Shown: positions 48,566 to 61,900 of the stretch, piece after piece
Numbering within the stretch: position 1 is the first letter of the stretch
Layout: each line of letters begins with the position of its first letter
DNA from: Acanthornis magna
Lineage: Eukaryota; Chordata; Aves; Passeriformes; Acanthizidae
Reading direction: 5' to 3'
Assembly: GCA_036785705.1 (NCBI GenBank)
Contig: JAWUZG010000004.1
Span: 11,025,501 to 11,089,500 of the forward strand
Length of the DNA stretch: 64,000 bases
Program-made: the position numbers and the translations under genes
The notes under the pieces: generated by a model
Database searches by the model: none
What the model saw: only the letters and a program-made list of their open reading frames with translations
What the model was told of the DNA's origin: nothing

Positions 48566-51500
48566 GCATGTTGTGAAGCTGTATATATACATATACATCT
48601 GTCAGTCTTGCAAGAAGGCCTAACTTCATCCACATTAGAAGTAATGTTTAAAAGTCCCTGACATTCAGACGAGCATTGCACCTTATCCATAAGGCAGTCA
48701 ACCTCATTTAATCAGAAGAGAAAAGTCAGCTACCTATGAGAATTTACAGTGCAATCACTCACACATAGGAAATTGAAGGTTATTCTTACAATGATTTTTC
48801 TTTTTGTCATACAGAAATTAATCTTAATTAGACAAAGTCAAGGACTTCATTGCTATTCCCATACCAAACATTAAGTCAGTGGATATCTTAGAAGTGTACA
48901 ATCACTGTGTAAAAAAGATATTGCAGATGCAAACTGGTCACCATTGTAAAGACACAGAAAATTTGTCAGTTAAATACTTACATTTAACAAAGGTTTTTAC
49001 TGAAGATGAATTTAATGAAACTTCTCATGTAACTGGTTGTCACAATCCATCCTATCCTCTTATTAGACTCTATTCCTAACTACTTTCTGTTCTGTTGCTC
49101 ATGTTTATTTGAATGAAATTTATGTATATGACTGTAAAAGTTCTGTTTACCTGTGTTTGTGTCATTCTGGGTCTGTATTTTGTGTGTTTGTTGGTGAAAG
49201 CCTTTTGTGAGTGCACGCTCAACTTCACTGCTGGCAGGACACATCTCTGAGAACCACAGCAGCCTCTCCTCCAGCCAGGCAGGAAGGGTGGTGTCTCCCG
49301 AATCTTCACGTCAAGCCTAGGTTTTCTCGTCCTTTTACAAATACCAACTCTTTTACGTACCCCAAAAAACCACAAACCAACACAAATATGTATCTCTATC
49401 TTAGTAATGGAGGGAGTTTACATAATAGGTTTAGACATAAGGTACATACTAGCTGCAGAACAAAAGCACGATAGGGAGTACATTCCAATACTAAACACTT
49501 ACTTTTCAGATTGTTTAACTCTTAAATAATTTCCTGACTATAGTTTTGATTATTCCATTTATTCATCTTCATGAAAATCTGACGCAAAGAATACTGGCTG
49601 TAAGTATCTTGGATGCCAAACATTTGACTTTTGATCATAGGTCTAGGGATTAGCAGGTCATCTTTAATTTAGAAGTACAGACATAGCCTTACAGGCCTAA
49701 TTTTTAGGTGGCTAAAATTAAATGGGGCAAAGTAGAAGGCATATAAAGCTGCTATTTAATAATATCTGATTAACATTTTTGAAGTCTTTGTTCTGCTTCA
49801 TATTGTGGCCCTAAGAGGAAAAAAGTAAAACAAAAGCTGCTAAACAAATAAAATCTAGCCATTTTCCTGAAAGATCATGGGGAGTCTATTAACTTCATAG
49901 GCTTCATATTTTTCTCAGGAATTAAAATTTGTTTTGTCAAGAGTTTCTAAATCAGAAAAAAACCTACAAACCACTAATTTTTTTATTCCTGAATGTGTGT
50001 ATTTAGGTGAACTGGATGGGGAGGGAGGGATTTGTCTGTATTAGTTATACACAAAGAATGAATAAAATTTAGAAAGAAAAATAAAAGGTCCATATGATTG
50101 AAAATGAGAGAAAAATTCTCTTTAGATAGATAAGGTTTGGGCATTAACCTAATATATTAAAATATTGTAACCATTTGTTTCAGTTAGGGTCTGGAATTAA
50201 CACAGGTAAAAATTGTGATTCTTCTTGAAGACAAGGATTACTAGATACCTAAGATTAGAGGAAGTGATATAACGAAATCAACAGTAATTGGAATTGCTAG
50301 TGGGTAGTAAGCCTATTCAAATTTATGTTTAACTTAAACCTAAATATTTCCAATGCCAAACACGTCAGTGACTTTAATAATAAAACAAGCAAAACACTAG
50401 CTGTACCAATTATTTATTGTAAAAGTTATATGTCACATCCTTAGATTGAATGGTCTTGCACAGATAATTTGTATTCTGAGGATTCCTCTGACTTACATCA
50501 CAGGAAATTTGGATCACACAGCATACTTTTTCCTTCAAGATATATTTCATTGTCATCTAGCAGAAGCTAAAGCATGTATAATCTAAAGGGCACAAAAAAA
50601 GAATGCATTACTATACATCTGTAATATTTTCACTAGAGGATTTAAACTGAAATATCTGGATCAATGGTTTAAAATATATTGCTCTTTGAACAAAAAAAAA
50701 ATGTGAAAGTGCTTGTGCATTCTTTGAATTTGGGAGAAAAATTAAGTTCAGTGGCTCTTGCATGCTATTCAGAAACTGTCCATTACTAAATAACAGTTAA
50801 ACAATACAAAGAACTTAAGAAATATAATGGTTAGATAAAGTTATTCATATGTGAATAGCACATTATCATCAACTGAATAACAGAATTAAATATCATTTAT
50901 CATTGTCAGTCACTGGCAACTCGTGTGCAGTGTAAAAGACTGTTGATAACTGAATATTTTTGAATAATTTTCAAATAAAACTTTACCAGCTTAGTTTATT
51001 CTCCCATTGCAGCAATAGTAATAAGTTGATACCTCATTTTCTTGCTACCTTTGCATATATTTTATATCAGTCCTTCATTATTTTTAATTGCCAAGGCAAA
51101 GCTAGCAATGAAAATTGTACCGAAAATCAGTAGAACCTTGAGTCTGATTTCTCTTTGGCATTAAATGTGTGGTAAAAGAGGCCTTCAACTTCCTAGGAAG
51201 CAAATTTATATTCAAGATATTTAGCGTCTTCGTGATAATACTTAAGAAAAACATTATTCCTAACATAGGAGAATATAACATTTTTTTTCTTATTGTGCAT
51301 AAGGAACAGTGTTCTTTAATACTTCTTAATGCCATATGAATTTAAACTTACTTTTGATAATAGTAATGCATTATATTAACTGGTTTGCTGCTTAGATTGC
51401 TATTATAAATTCTGAATTTTAGAACTTAGAGATCTGCACCACCTCCAACCTGAAACATTGTGAAGATCCAGTACAGAAGTTTTCTCCATTAGGGTATATA

Positions 51501-52449
51501 TATATAATTTTAGAATTTTTAACCCAGAGAAAGAAAGGGAAAGTCGGTCATAGGAAACTATTATTAATGAGAAACCGTGTGTCCAATTTCAGTACCTTAT
51601 TTAGGTGGTGCTTTCTTTAGATTTCTGGAGTTTCACTAAAATGCAGGAGAATATGTCAATCAAGTCCTAAAATATGTACTGAAACACTTAAGAAAATATA
51701 AGGGGTCTACTCCACCCTACGTGTGCGTTCATCTATTAAGTGGGAAAAGTCAGTGCGTGAGAGGGATGTAGGAGCACTCACTACTCTCGCTGAAGTAGAG
51801 CTGCCGTGGTTTACAACCTTTTTTTATGAGTCCTGTGGAATTGCTGTGGCTAAGTCCAGAACTGGGTTGTTGATATGGGCAGTTGTAGCAAGTCTAGTGG
51901 CAGGTATGGGTTGAAGTGGAAGATTGGTATCCCAACACAGTCAGCCACTACAGCTTAAAGCAAGGCAAGATTTAATCAGATGAGTTTAATAAGGGAGACT
52001 GAAGGAGTAACTTGTTAGAAAAGAGACGGTGAAGATATTTCAACTCTTTCTTTCTCTCCAGGAAAAGCTAACCGTGCAGTTAAATGATCCTTAAGACCTC
52101 ATCAATACAGAAATAAAAACGGTCAAAAAAGATTAAATGCAATTATGGAAGCATAAGGACCAAGAGAAATCCAAATTGCTAGATTTGTCAAGTCTGTTTT
52201 GTAATCCCAGTGGTAATCCATCTAGTCATTTCGATTTGCATCCTGCATGAGACTTCTAGACACTAATCACTAGACAGAGTTATTTTGTGTCATTTTCTGA
52301 TTTCAGGCAGTGCAATTGGTAATGAATTACCAGGGTAATTCAGATTGTCAAGGAAAAGGGAGCATTTTTATTATATTATCTAATTCTATTTGTTCAAATA
52401 GCACCAAAGACTATGCACAACTAATGTAAAAATCTGTCCCAATAGCTGC
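48566..52449. other. AT-rich non-coding DNA, no gene recognised
   Basis: No recognised gene. A GC-richer patch at 49,200-49,330 and another at 51,715-51,920 (with a 63-codon frame) show no domain or repeat family that I know. Confidence 0.5.
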
Positions 52450-52998
52450 CCTTATTTGTCTGAGAAACAGTACAACAAATAGAACATGTGGAAGTTTGCT
52501 TCCCCAAAATTCAGGGTCCTGAGTTTGCCCTGGCCTATAATCCTCATGATTGTAAACTCCACCAGAGTATGATTATGGCAGCCCAGGCTGCCTCCCCTCC
52601 TGTCATCACCAATTAGCTCAGCTGCATTGGTGATCATCAGGTGCAGAATCACATCCCTGCTTGTAGGGCTGTCTCTTACCTGTCTGTACCTACATTTTCA
52701 GCAGGTATCAGGCTGATTGAAGACCCCCAGCAGGATAAGGATGTGCAAGCACGTTACCTCCTGGATCCAGAGTAAGAAGGCTTCAGTAACAGGCAGCCTG
52801 TATTGGGCACCAGTCACAGGGCTCCCTTTGTTGCCTCGGGCTCCCTTACCCACAAGCTTTCAGCCTTTTTGTGGCTCTTCACATTATCCATGTCCTGATG
52901 TAGAGGGCATGTCTCTGCCCTTCCTTCCCTGCCTATGCCTTCTGAACAGCCTGTAGTCATAGATAACCTCACACCAGTCATTGGATTCATCGCACCAT
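52450..52998 (-). mobile_element. CR1 LINE ORF2 endonuclease-region fragment
   Basis: On the minus strand, from about 52,998 downwards, frames encode decayed CR1 endonuclease motifs. DESNDWCEVIYDYRLFRRHR (about 52,990-52,930) comes first, then AESLWVRE (about 52,850) and ILLGVFNQPDTC (about 52,710). GGSLGCHNHTLVEF (about 52,580) and RTLNFGEANF (about 52,500) follow. The order is correct for the C-terminal half of the endonuclease and the linker to the reverse transcriptase. Several frameshifts and stops are present. The reverse transcriptase and 3' UTR that should follow at lower coordinates are absent. Confidence 0.8.
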
Positions 52999-53336
52999 GA
53001 ATGGAGATTCCATCACTTCCCTGGACAGCCTGGTCCAATGCTTGACCACCATTTTAGTGAAGAGATTTTTCCTAATATTCAATCTAAACCTCCCCTGGCA
53101 CAACTTGAGGCTGTTTCCTCTCATCATATTGCTTGTTACTTGGGAAAAGAAACCAACTTTCACCTTCCCACAACCTCCTTTCATGCAGGTGTAGAGAGCA
53201 ATAAGGTCTTCCCTGTGTGTCCTTTTCTCCATGCTAAGGAATCTTGGTTCCCTCAGCTGCTCCTCACAGTACTTGTTCTCTAGACCTTTTACCTCCTTCA
53301 TTGCTGTTCTTTGGAAATCACTGGAACGGTCCTGAT
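52999..53336 (-). mobile_element. CR1 LINE ORF2 C-terminal fragment
   Basis: The minus strand is open here and reads as the C-terminal end of CR1 ORF2. It includes FQRTAMKEVKGLENKY, EEQLREPRFLS, KGGCGKVKVGFFSQVTS, GRFRLNIRKN and VKHWTRLSREVMESP. The match stops abruptly just after ESP, about 20-25 codons before the usual ORF2 end, with no 3' UTR or ATTCTATG tail. It abuts an endonuclease-region fragment on its 3' side, the reverse of normal domain order. The long open frame (about 110 codons of real CR1 sequence) suggests only moderate age. Confidence 0.85.
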
Positions 53337-55845
53337 TATATATGTTCAATAAGAAGCAGAGGAGACTGCAACAGCATAAAACCATCAGGCAAGAGGAAGC
53401 GAGGAAAACTTACACCTTAGTTACAACTTTCTTCTTGATGAGTTCTCAAGCCTGATCACCTAGATCCTAAGGATAAGATTTAACAAGACAGATGTCAGTG
53501 CTATACTACTTCACCTCTATGGCAATGTTAAATTGGAAACTGCATATAATTTAGAAGATAATTGTTAAAAAGTGAGAGCCTTTTATAAGCAGCCATCATC
53601 ATAAATAATTTGTAAGAACCGACCATTTGCAAGAAATATTTTGCTAATGAATGTACTTTGCAAACTTCAGTTTTACAGTTTAAGACTCACCAAATTTGCT
53701 AGTCTTCTAAATGCTCCATCACAGCAATCTGTATCTCCCTGATGTAAGCGTGCATATATATTCATTTGACACAAAGAAGAGGAAGAAAAATGTCTCATGT
53801 TTTCAGACATTCACTTGAGTATAGAACTCTCTGTACTGCATTTCAGTGTCCTGAGCTTTTCCCTTAATTATCTAGTAATATTATTTGCTTAAACTTAATG
53901 TCTAAAATTTTTGGACAAATAAGAGATAAATCCCATCTGAGTCAGGTTTCTGGAGAAAGACAAGGACGGTGATCAGAAGAAAGAATTGTTGGAGAGAAAT
54001 AGAAAAGAAATAAAGAATACATATAAAAGACAACACAGAGAGAAGTCAAAAAGAAAGATTAAAAAAAAAAATTACTAAGAGACCATCTGTTATTGACCCA
54101 GCCAAAATGGAACAAAGTCAGGAAAGAAAAAACAGAACACAACCAGAAGAAATAATTTAAACTATGCTCCTATACCAGCCCACTAAATAGAAAGTTTACT
54201 GGCAATATATTACAGCAAATTGATTGTAAATTGATGGCATATCTCTCCTATTTTCCTTTAGATATTGCAATTTGCAGATCAACTGCCTTTAAGAATATCC
54301 TCTAATCATTCTTTCTTCAGAATTCAATGTTGTAAGAAAACAGGCTTAGAGAAGCTGTATCTGGGCAAGGAAAACAAGTGTTTTTCTTCTCAGTTACTGG
54401 GTTTAGTTCTGAGAAGAATGGATAGAAGTTACATTTGTCAAGTCCTGTTTATATATGTGTTTCGTGCCAGTACAAATTTATTAAGAAATCACTGTTTTGT
54501 TTTTAAATAAACAAGAAATTGAAAATAAAATTAACATGACTTTAAATGCATGATGATGTCTTTATACCAAATGAATAAGGAAAAAATGGAAAATACAAAC
54601 TAGCAAAAAATCTAATAATGCTAGTTATATTTGAACAATTGTATATTCTCGTTCCATAATATTAACATTTCTGATTATTATATTAAATACATTTTTCTAC
54701 TAAAAGTAATAAAACTTGTATAAAACAGCTTCATAAATATATTTCGAATGAATAAACAATTAGTCTTTAGTTCAAAAAGAGAAAATTGATCAAAAACATT
54801 CTGTTTCTCTGTTTACTAGATTTATCTTTTACTGTAATTAGAATATGAACAGATAGACCATATGAAAGATGGCATACAAAAGGCATAAACCACTTCTGTA
54901 GTAGGTTATTATCAGAGGATTTACAGAACAGATATTTTCTAATGGCTGGATGTTATTTTGCAGTTTTGTGCATTTTTATTGCTATGACTAACAGGATTAA
55001 ACACTATATAAGAATAAGACTTTCAATAGACTTTCTTTTTTTTTTTCCTCTATTTTAACACTGAATGTTTTTAAATACTGTTTTCTCAGGACTTTTTGTC
55101 AACAATGAACAAACAGCCTACATTCACTCCTTATAAAGCAGTACACAGAATACTATAAAATAATAGCCTCTGCTCCCTCTCATAAAATATATCAGCAACC
55201 ATACTTTCATACTTTTAACTGTAGATAAATTTATTTCCTGATAAAAAGCATTCTATACATAGCTTGGAATGATATGTACCACAATTGTTGTGAAGATCAA
55301 ATTGATAGACGTAAAATTGCTTAAATGTCATCTAACTTGTTTTTCAGGCCTTTTGGAACTATGTTCACATCACCATCTTTGACCATCTCCTATTTATAAT
55401 AGATATCAATGACTATATAAATGGGCTACTCTAATGGTACAGGGGGCACAGGATTTTTACCTTTGTTGGTTTATTTTTAGTTAAAGAAAATAATGATTTA
55501 TATGCAGTATATGGTCTCCACATTTTAATAGAAAGTTAAAGAATTAGCCTGACTGAATATTGTGAAAGCTCCCATTAAGAAAATACAAACTTTAAATTAC
55601 AGGTGCAAGAATCAATACTACTACTGTGAGTATATAGAATATTTTTCATAAAGAAAATAAATAACACTGACAATATAGATAAAACAGCAATTCTCAGTGA
55701 GTAAGAACAAGGGAAAACAATAAAAGTTTTACAGTTGTTTATGATAATTGCCTTATGTTATCTAAGGTAAAAGTCAATGTATGTTTTACCATCTATTTTC
55801 AAATTATTTTACTAACAAATATCTAGCAGCCATCGTAATACAGTA

Positions 55846-55890
55846 TATGGGCATAACCTGTGTAGACATACTATGGGCATAATCTGTGTA
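55846..55890. repeat. 26-bp partial tandem duplication
   Basis: TATGGGCATAACCTGTGTA is followed 26 bases later by TATGGGCATAATCTGTGTA, with one mismatch in 19 bases. Confidence 0.8.
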
Positions 55891-56420
55891 ATAAATCTCA
55901 AATATTATATTTGAAACATGATAGATTTTGTCATTACCTTCCCTGTTGAAAAGGGAGAGCTTAGATCTACAAAATTAGGTCAGTGGGGACTTTCCCATGA
56001 ATTTCAGTTGGAGCTGAAAAGAGAGTTCAAAGCAGGTACGCGAATCACCCAGACCACCAGATGACCACTAAGACAGCAGCATCAAGACATTGCAAGAATA
56101 AAAAGGAGGTACAAGCTGATCAGAGCTGAGGATCAAGCTGCAAAGCAAAATTCCTCTCAGCATTCATAGGAAATCTTCTGCTGTAAAGTCCGATGATAAG
56201 CTCTTCTCTTCGTGATTCCCTGAGGAAGCTTCCTTATCGGTATAAAATCCCTGTTGTTTCTACTATTCTGTAAACATTCCATTCTGAAATGCTGTTTGAA
56301 AAGCAGGAGCCCAGTTTTTCCCAAAGCCTCCCTCTTCCATGGTGGTACAGACTATATGCCAAAAAACAAGTCCCTGCCTTTCTCCTCTGGTGCACGGACT
56401 TTTTCATTAAAATAAAGATA

Positions 56421-56470
56421 ACACAAAGTAACAAAAAGTTACTTTGTGTAACAAAGTAACACAAAGTAAC
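56421..56470. repeat. Perfect 12-bp hairpin plus decamer repeats
   Basis: ACACAAAGTAAC (56,421-56,432) and GTTACTTTGTGT (56,438-56,449) are perfect inverted repeats with a 5-base A loop. The decamer ACAAAGTAAC recurs directly at 56,451-56,460 and 56,461-56,470. Confidence 0.85.
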
Positions 56471-58963
56471 AGGTATATCAAATAAGTTATTTTTAAATTC
56501 CAATTCCATCGTATGTTATAGAAGAGATGAGATTATATTGCATTTTATTAATAAAGATTTAGTTCCTAGATTTCAAAGCACATTTATAGACAGCATCTAT
56601 AGCATTCTATTGAAATACAGTTATACAGTTATATAATTCTTTAAAGCTCAGGGTGAGTCCTCATAAAAGAACATTTCTTAAACTGATTAAGTACTTAATC
56701 TGCATTCAGATCCCTTTATGATGTCAAAAGTTAGAAAAAAAAATGTTTGCATTCCTAATCAACTTTGTTTCCCATACTAGTGCTGCTTGACATTTGTAAC
56801 TAACACTATTGTAAAACAAAAGATATATGTTCTTTAATAACACAAATGTTGCTTTTTTAACTTATTTTTAGAATGCATAATTCAGAAGATATTTAAAGAT
56901 GCAAATTATTGTAGCAAAATATCATGGGGCCATAAAGATTTATAAGCTGTTAAATGATCTTCAGGGCAGAAGCAAATAATATGTAACACCTGGCATAGAC
57001 AGTATGTTTAACGATAATACAAATCCTTTATGGTACATTAACACCTTCAGAAATGAATAATGTCCTAAAATCAATTTCACAAAAAGTTACAGATGAGGGT
57101 CAGCACATAATGTAATTGCGCTGAACAAAATCAGCAAATAGAATTTATCTAACTCTTCTGTGCAAGCTTTCTTACCATTAATATTCCCTAACAAACAGAA
57201 TTTAAGGTGTGTTGGTGATGGATGATATTTATTTCTTTGAGGATCTGAACTATTTTGCTATTTATCAGAATTAGAGTTATTATGCATCCTATTCCTCATT
57301 ATGTGCCTAATTAATTTGCTGTATTAAAAATTCATCTTACTTTGTTCAGATCAGGCAAGCCAAAACCTTTTAATTTTATTGTGCTCAAAAGATTAATTTT
57401 CTTTGCTACCATAAGGACTAATAATTTATTCATATTACCTGGATCAATCAGAAAATCACTTTTCTTCCCCCACATTTATTGCAAAGCTAAAGGGCTTCTC
57501 TAAGAATTTGCTTTCCTGCAAAATTAAAATATTTAATTGGCAGGAATGGTGCTAGATGGAACTAAATATTATGAACTTCTGCAATACACATATGGGTCTA
57601 TAATGGTTTTGCAGTGGAAATAGGTCAACGAATGGTCCTGCTAAACATCATAGTTTTAGTGAAACTCACAAAAAATGTTGGGTTGGGTTTTTTTACTTTG
57701 AAAGATAGTTAAGGGGTTGTGATAACTGATCATATCTCTCACATTTTTAAAAATTAATTCCATTATTTATTTTTTAGTCTGTATCAAGAAAACAGAGCAA
57801 TTAAAATTTGTATGACATAATAGTGGAGCCAAGAATGTTGAAAATGAACAAGCAAATAAATAATTAGAAGGACAAGCTATATATTCTCAGCATTCAAAAG
57901 ACTAAACAATTTTTACAAAAGCTGGTCTTTGAGAAGACAAACATTCAGTTCAGCTCTGTTCTTTGAAATAGTTACATTATAGATATATCTGTACATATCT
58001 GAAATACATATATACTGAAATATGTAATTTTGCGTTCAGCTGAGGATTTTTTAATGTTAGAAAGTACTGTGATTCTACAAACTTTTTGATGTCTAAATTT
58101 TTTTTATTAATTAGACTTTTTGAAGACTTTTATGTCTGACTTCTGCGAATAATTGAAGTGCAAATATAGGTAATTGCATTTGACACATATTGTACCCTTT
58201 GTAATATTCCAAATACTAATAAGAAGAAAAAAATTGCAATTGTGTCAATTCTTTTCCCCCTTTTACTCCACTATAGGATGTAGGGTAATTCACATAAAAA
58301 TTTTATTTATGAATAAAATCTATATAACTTTCTTCAGACTATGGGCATATATTAAATCAATGTTCGCACTTTTTACTAAGAAATATGATGGCTAAGATGT
58401 TCCATTTTTCATTGACTCAGAATGAGATTTATCTTGGCAAATATTAACTGTCTTTAAATTTGATATGTAGTCTAAGACAAACTATGTTGATTAATTCAAT
58501 TTCAGAGTCAATGAAAAGAGAGTGAAGATACATGACCATAAGGTACATGGAAAGAATAGACATTTTCAGGTGTACTTTTTCAGTAGATCACTTAATTTAT
58601 AGGAGGATGAAGAGAAGCAAAACGAAACCTATCCTTCAAAAATGAAGGAGAAAAATGCCATTTACCTAAAAGTGCATCCACTCTACAATATAGGTAAAAA
58701 AAGAAAGGATCCACTTGTGGCACTAATGATGCCTTAGAAATCCATGAAGTTCTCAAGAAATGTGTGGTGAGAGACCAGGGAAGATAGTATTCATGCCAGC
58801 CCTGGAAGTTGCCATCATCTTGAATTTTCTGCAGCATAAAGTGCCCCTTACAAAATTGTCTATGACCTTGTAGATTTTAAGAAAGGAACTATTATATTTC
58901 CAATATGCATTGAAACTCATAATAAAAAGATCCTTTTTTTTGTAAATTAACATTCACTACAGA

Positions 58964-58997
58964 AGTAGTAGCAAATCCATAGTAGTAGCAGATCCAT
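58964..58997. repeat. 17-bp tandem duplication
   Basis: AGTAGTAGCAAATCCAT is followed at once by AGTAGTAGCAGATCCAT, with one difference. Confidence 0.85.
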
Positions 58998-61900
58998 AAG
59001 CGTAGATCTTAACATATGGTTGGTTAAAAATGGTTGTTGACTTCATGAATGATTGAATAATAAAGGAAAAATATTACAAGGAATTGAAGTGCTTCATTTT
59101 AAAGCTTTCTAAGTCTTGTTTGAACTGCTTTTCAGTTTTTAATATTCTTCAGACTTGTTACCCATAAAAGAAATTGAAAAATTATAAATAAATATTTCTT
59201 TTGATACTAAATTTTACTCCATTTTCAATGACCTTAAAAAAAACCTTTTTAATTTTGCTGTTCAAATTTTGGGGAAAGATATGTTTCTATTAAAGTATCA
59301 CTATTTATCCAAATATTTTTACAAATACTTGACTTTTTATCGATAAAGACAATCTTACCTTCATGTAAATTTAAAAAAAAGTCAAAATCTGCTTAATAAT
59401 GGCCTTATCCCACACAATTATTATACACAGGTCAAAGAAAATGCAGGTCAAACCAACATCCTGAATCTGTGGAGTAGAACTGTGACTCTCCAGCGAAGTG
59501 AAGTGCTGGTTGAAGAAGAATACGCATGCAACGGCTGTTTGTGTAAAATTGATACACAAAGTGGAGTTGATAAGAAAACTCAGGCTCTGCATTCAGAAAT
59601 TTTGGATCACTATTCTTGCCTTTAGGTGACTGTTGACCTTTAGCTACTCTCTAAAGACACTCCAAACTGCTTTCTCTTTAGGCAGAAAACTGTCTTTTAT
59701 AGGAAATAAGGTCCTGAAAGAGCCTTCAAAATTATCTTTTAAGAAGAGGAGATTCAAAGGATTGTTCCTCTCAGGCTGCATCTCTCCCAGTAAACCTAGA
59801 AGACAAGTCATGGCCCTGAACACTGGCACTCACTTCTCTCTGACTGCCTGAATGCTTTAGTTTAGCTAGCATGCTCCCAGAACAGCTTCCGTTGTGGTCT
59901 GGGGAATAACAAACTTGCTGCACATAACCTGGTCAAGGCCACCCTGCTCTGAGATGGAAGTAGATCTATCCCCGCATGTGTGAATCAGCATTTCACATGC
60001 CTGTAGGGACAGAGGAAAATAGTCCTGGCCTCTTTTACAGCATGCAAACATAGTCTAACAGAAAAAGACAAAATTTTTGGATCCTGTGTTAGGCATAGGC
60101 ATAAATATTTGTTGCTTTGTGTGCAAAAGTTTAAGGTTAAAAGCTGATTGATTACACAGTTAAACATCCCCATGATTAAGCAGCACTGAACACAAGAGTT
60201 TAAGGCTCTAATTCTAGATTAATGTCCTGTAATTTCCACATGTAATTTGCTTCAGTAAACTTTCTAGACTTTTTGATTTTATTTAATAACTACTTTCAAC
60301 TAATTTTGCACTCACAATATCTGAAATCCCAGACATTATAGTTTTTCTGGGATTTATGTATCACTTATTAGACATTTCCCTAACAACACAGCAGATGTTA
60401 AGAATGAGGTTTTGCAACACTTGCCTAAATGCATCAGTCATCTGACAGCATGGGAAAACCAGGCACAGATAGGTAGCAATGAAAGTTTTTTAACATGTAG
60501 TGATACTACACCACCTTCTCAGCCCTGTATGCTGTTATGGTGTGGATGTCTACAGGGCCCAGTTCTGTTAAACATGTTTACATATGTTACTGCAATGAAA
60601 TGTGCATAAATGTGTTCCTGGATTTGGAAAGGTTATTATACAGACATCTAGGAATTACTGCTAAAGAAGTCCTTGTAAAACATGAATTCATAAACTTATC
60701 ACAAAATTCAGCCTTCCAGGTCGTTATATAAATTGCCATAGAGTATCCATTCTCCGTTCAATCAGGGATGATTTTTCATCATGATACTCCAGAGTGTTTA
60801 ATTCCTGCCAAAACCAAACATACCTACCTTCATAAATCCTTTATGATCTTTTCTTGTCTAAAGCTGCATATACCTCATTCATCCCTCTGCTCTGTTCCAT
60901 AAACAATTCATAGAAACAGCATGAGCTGTGATCTTTTAATGTACAAAACGTATTGGAATTGTTTGGTTGTCTTAATGGCACTAATATATTTAAATTGTAC
61001 CAGTGTATTTTAATAATTTAGTAGTGGTGTCACATATAGGAACACTATAATGCAATGATATAAAATTTAAAGGGTTTGTGTTGTTTGTGTTTACCTTTTA
61101 TAGCAGCTGCTAACTATTTTATATGGAAGGTTCACTCTTTGGATAGGTCTTTTAATGCAAGCTACTTTTGATTTTTATTCAAGTTAATTTAATCTATTTT
61201 GCCAGCATATTTGCCACATTCTGAAATGGTTTCTGTTGTAAAATTTCAGCATATGCATGCATGATTGGCTATTCATAAATATATATACTTTTTATTAATA
61301 CACTTGGCAAGACTAATAATGATCTCAGATTGATACAAAACTGTAAAAAACCCCAGGTATTTCAGATGCAGTGGAGTTTTAAGACTGAATTTAGATTTTC
61401 TACCGAACATAGGTGTATATATTCAAAATCACAAACCTGACAATCCTCTGTCAACTGCTACTTGACAGTGAAGCCCAAAAAAATAGTTGACTTGAGTGAC
61501 ACTAACTAGAAGTTTCCTTAGTTTCTTTGAGAAGTGTTTGTGGATGTAACAGCTTCTTTGAACATGTTAGAGCTGAGCAGTCCTGTGACTAACCTGACAT
61601 GGTTGAAGTATACACAATTTATACTAGCATGAGCTACTTTTGTTAACAACTATTTTAAGTATATATGTGTGTGTGTGTAAATATGTGCAAAGACATGTTG
61701 ATCTATTCAAATTATTAAAAAAAACTAGTTAGAAATTCCAAAAATGCTGGAAACAATGTTTTTCATGGTTTTTTCTACTCAAAGAGAACTTGCTCTTGCC
61801 ATGGACATAAAGGTTATAATAAGATACTTAAGGTTAATATCAGTTTTTCTACTGCAGGTACTGAGTAAAACCCAACAAAATAAAAAATTCAAAAAGAAAG

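Noticed and set aside
56020..56280. Possible LTR with a TATAAAA box near 56,240
   Set aside because: I could find neither TG...CA edges with a target duplication nor any family resemblance.
60520..60620. Possible CR1 reverse-transcriptase remnant (GPVLLNMF motif, plus strand)
   Set aside because: Only about 30 bases resemble the CR1 block and nothing matching precedes or follows, so it cannot be separated from chance.
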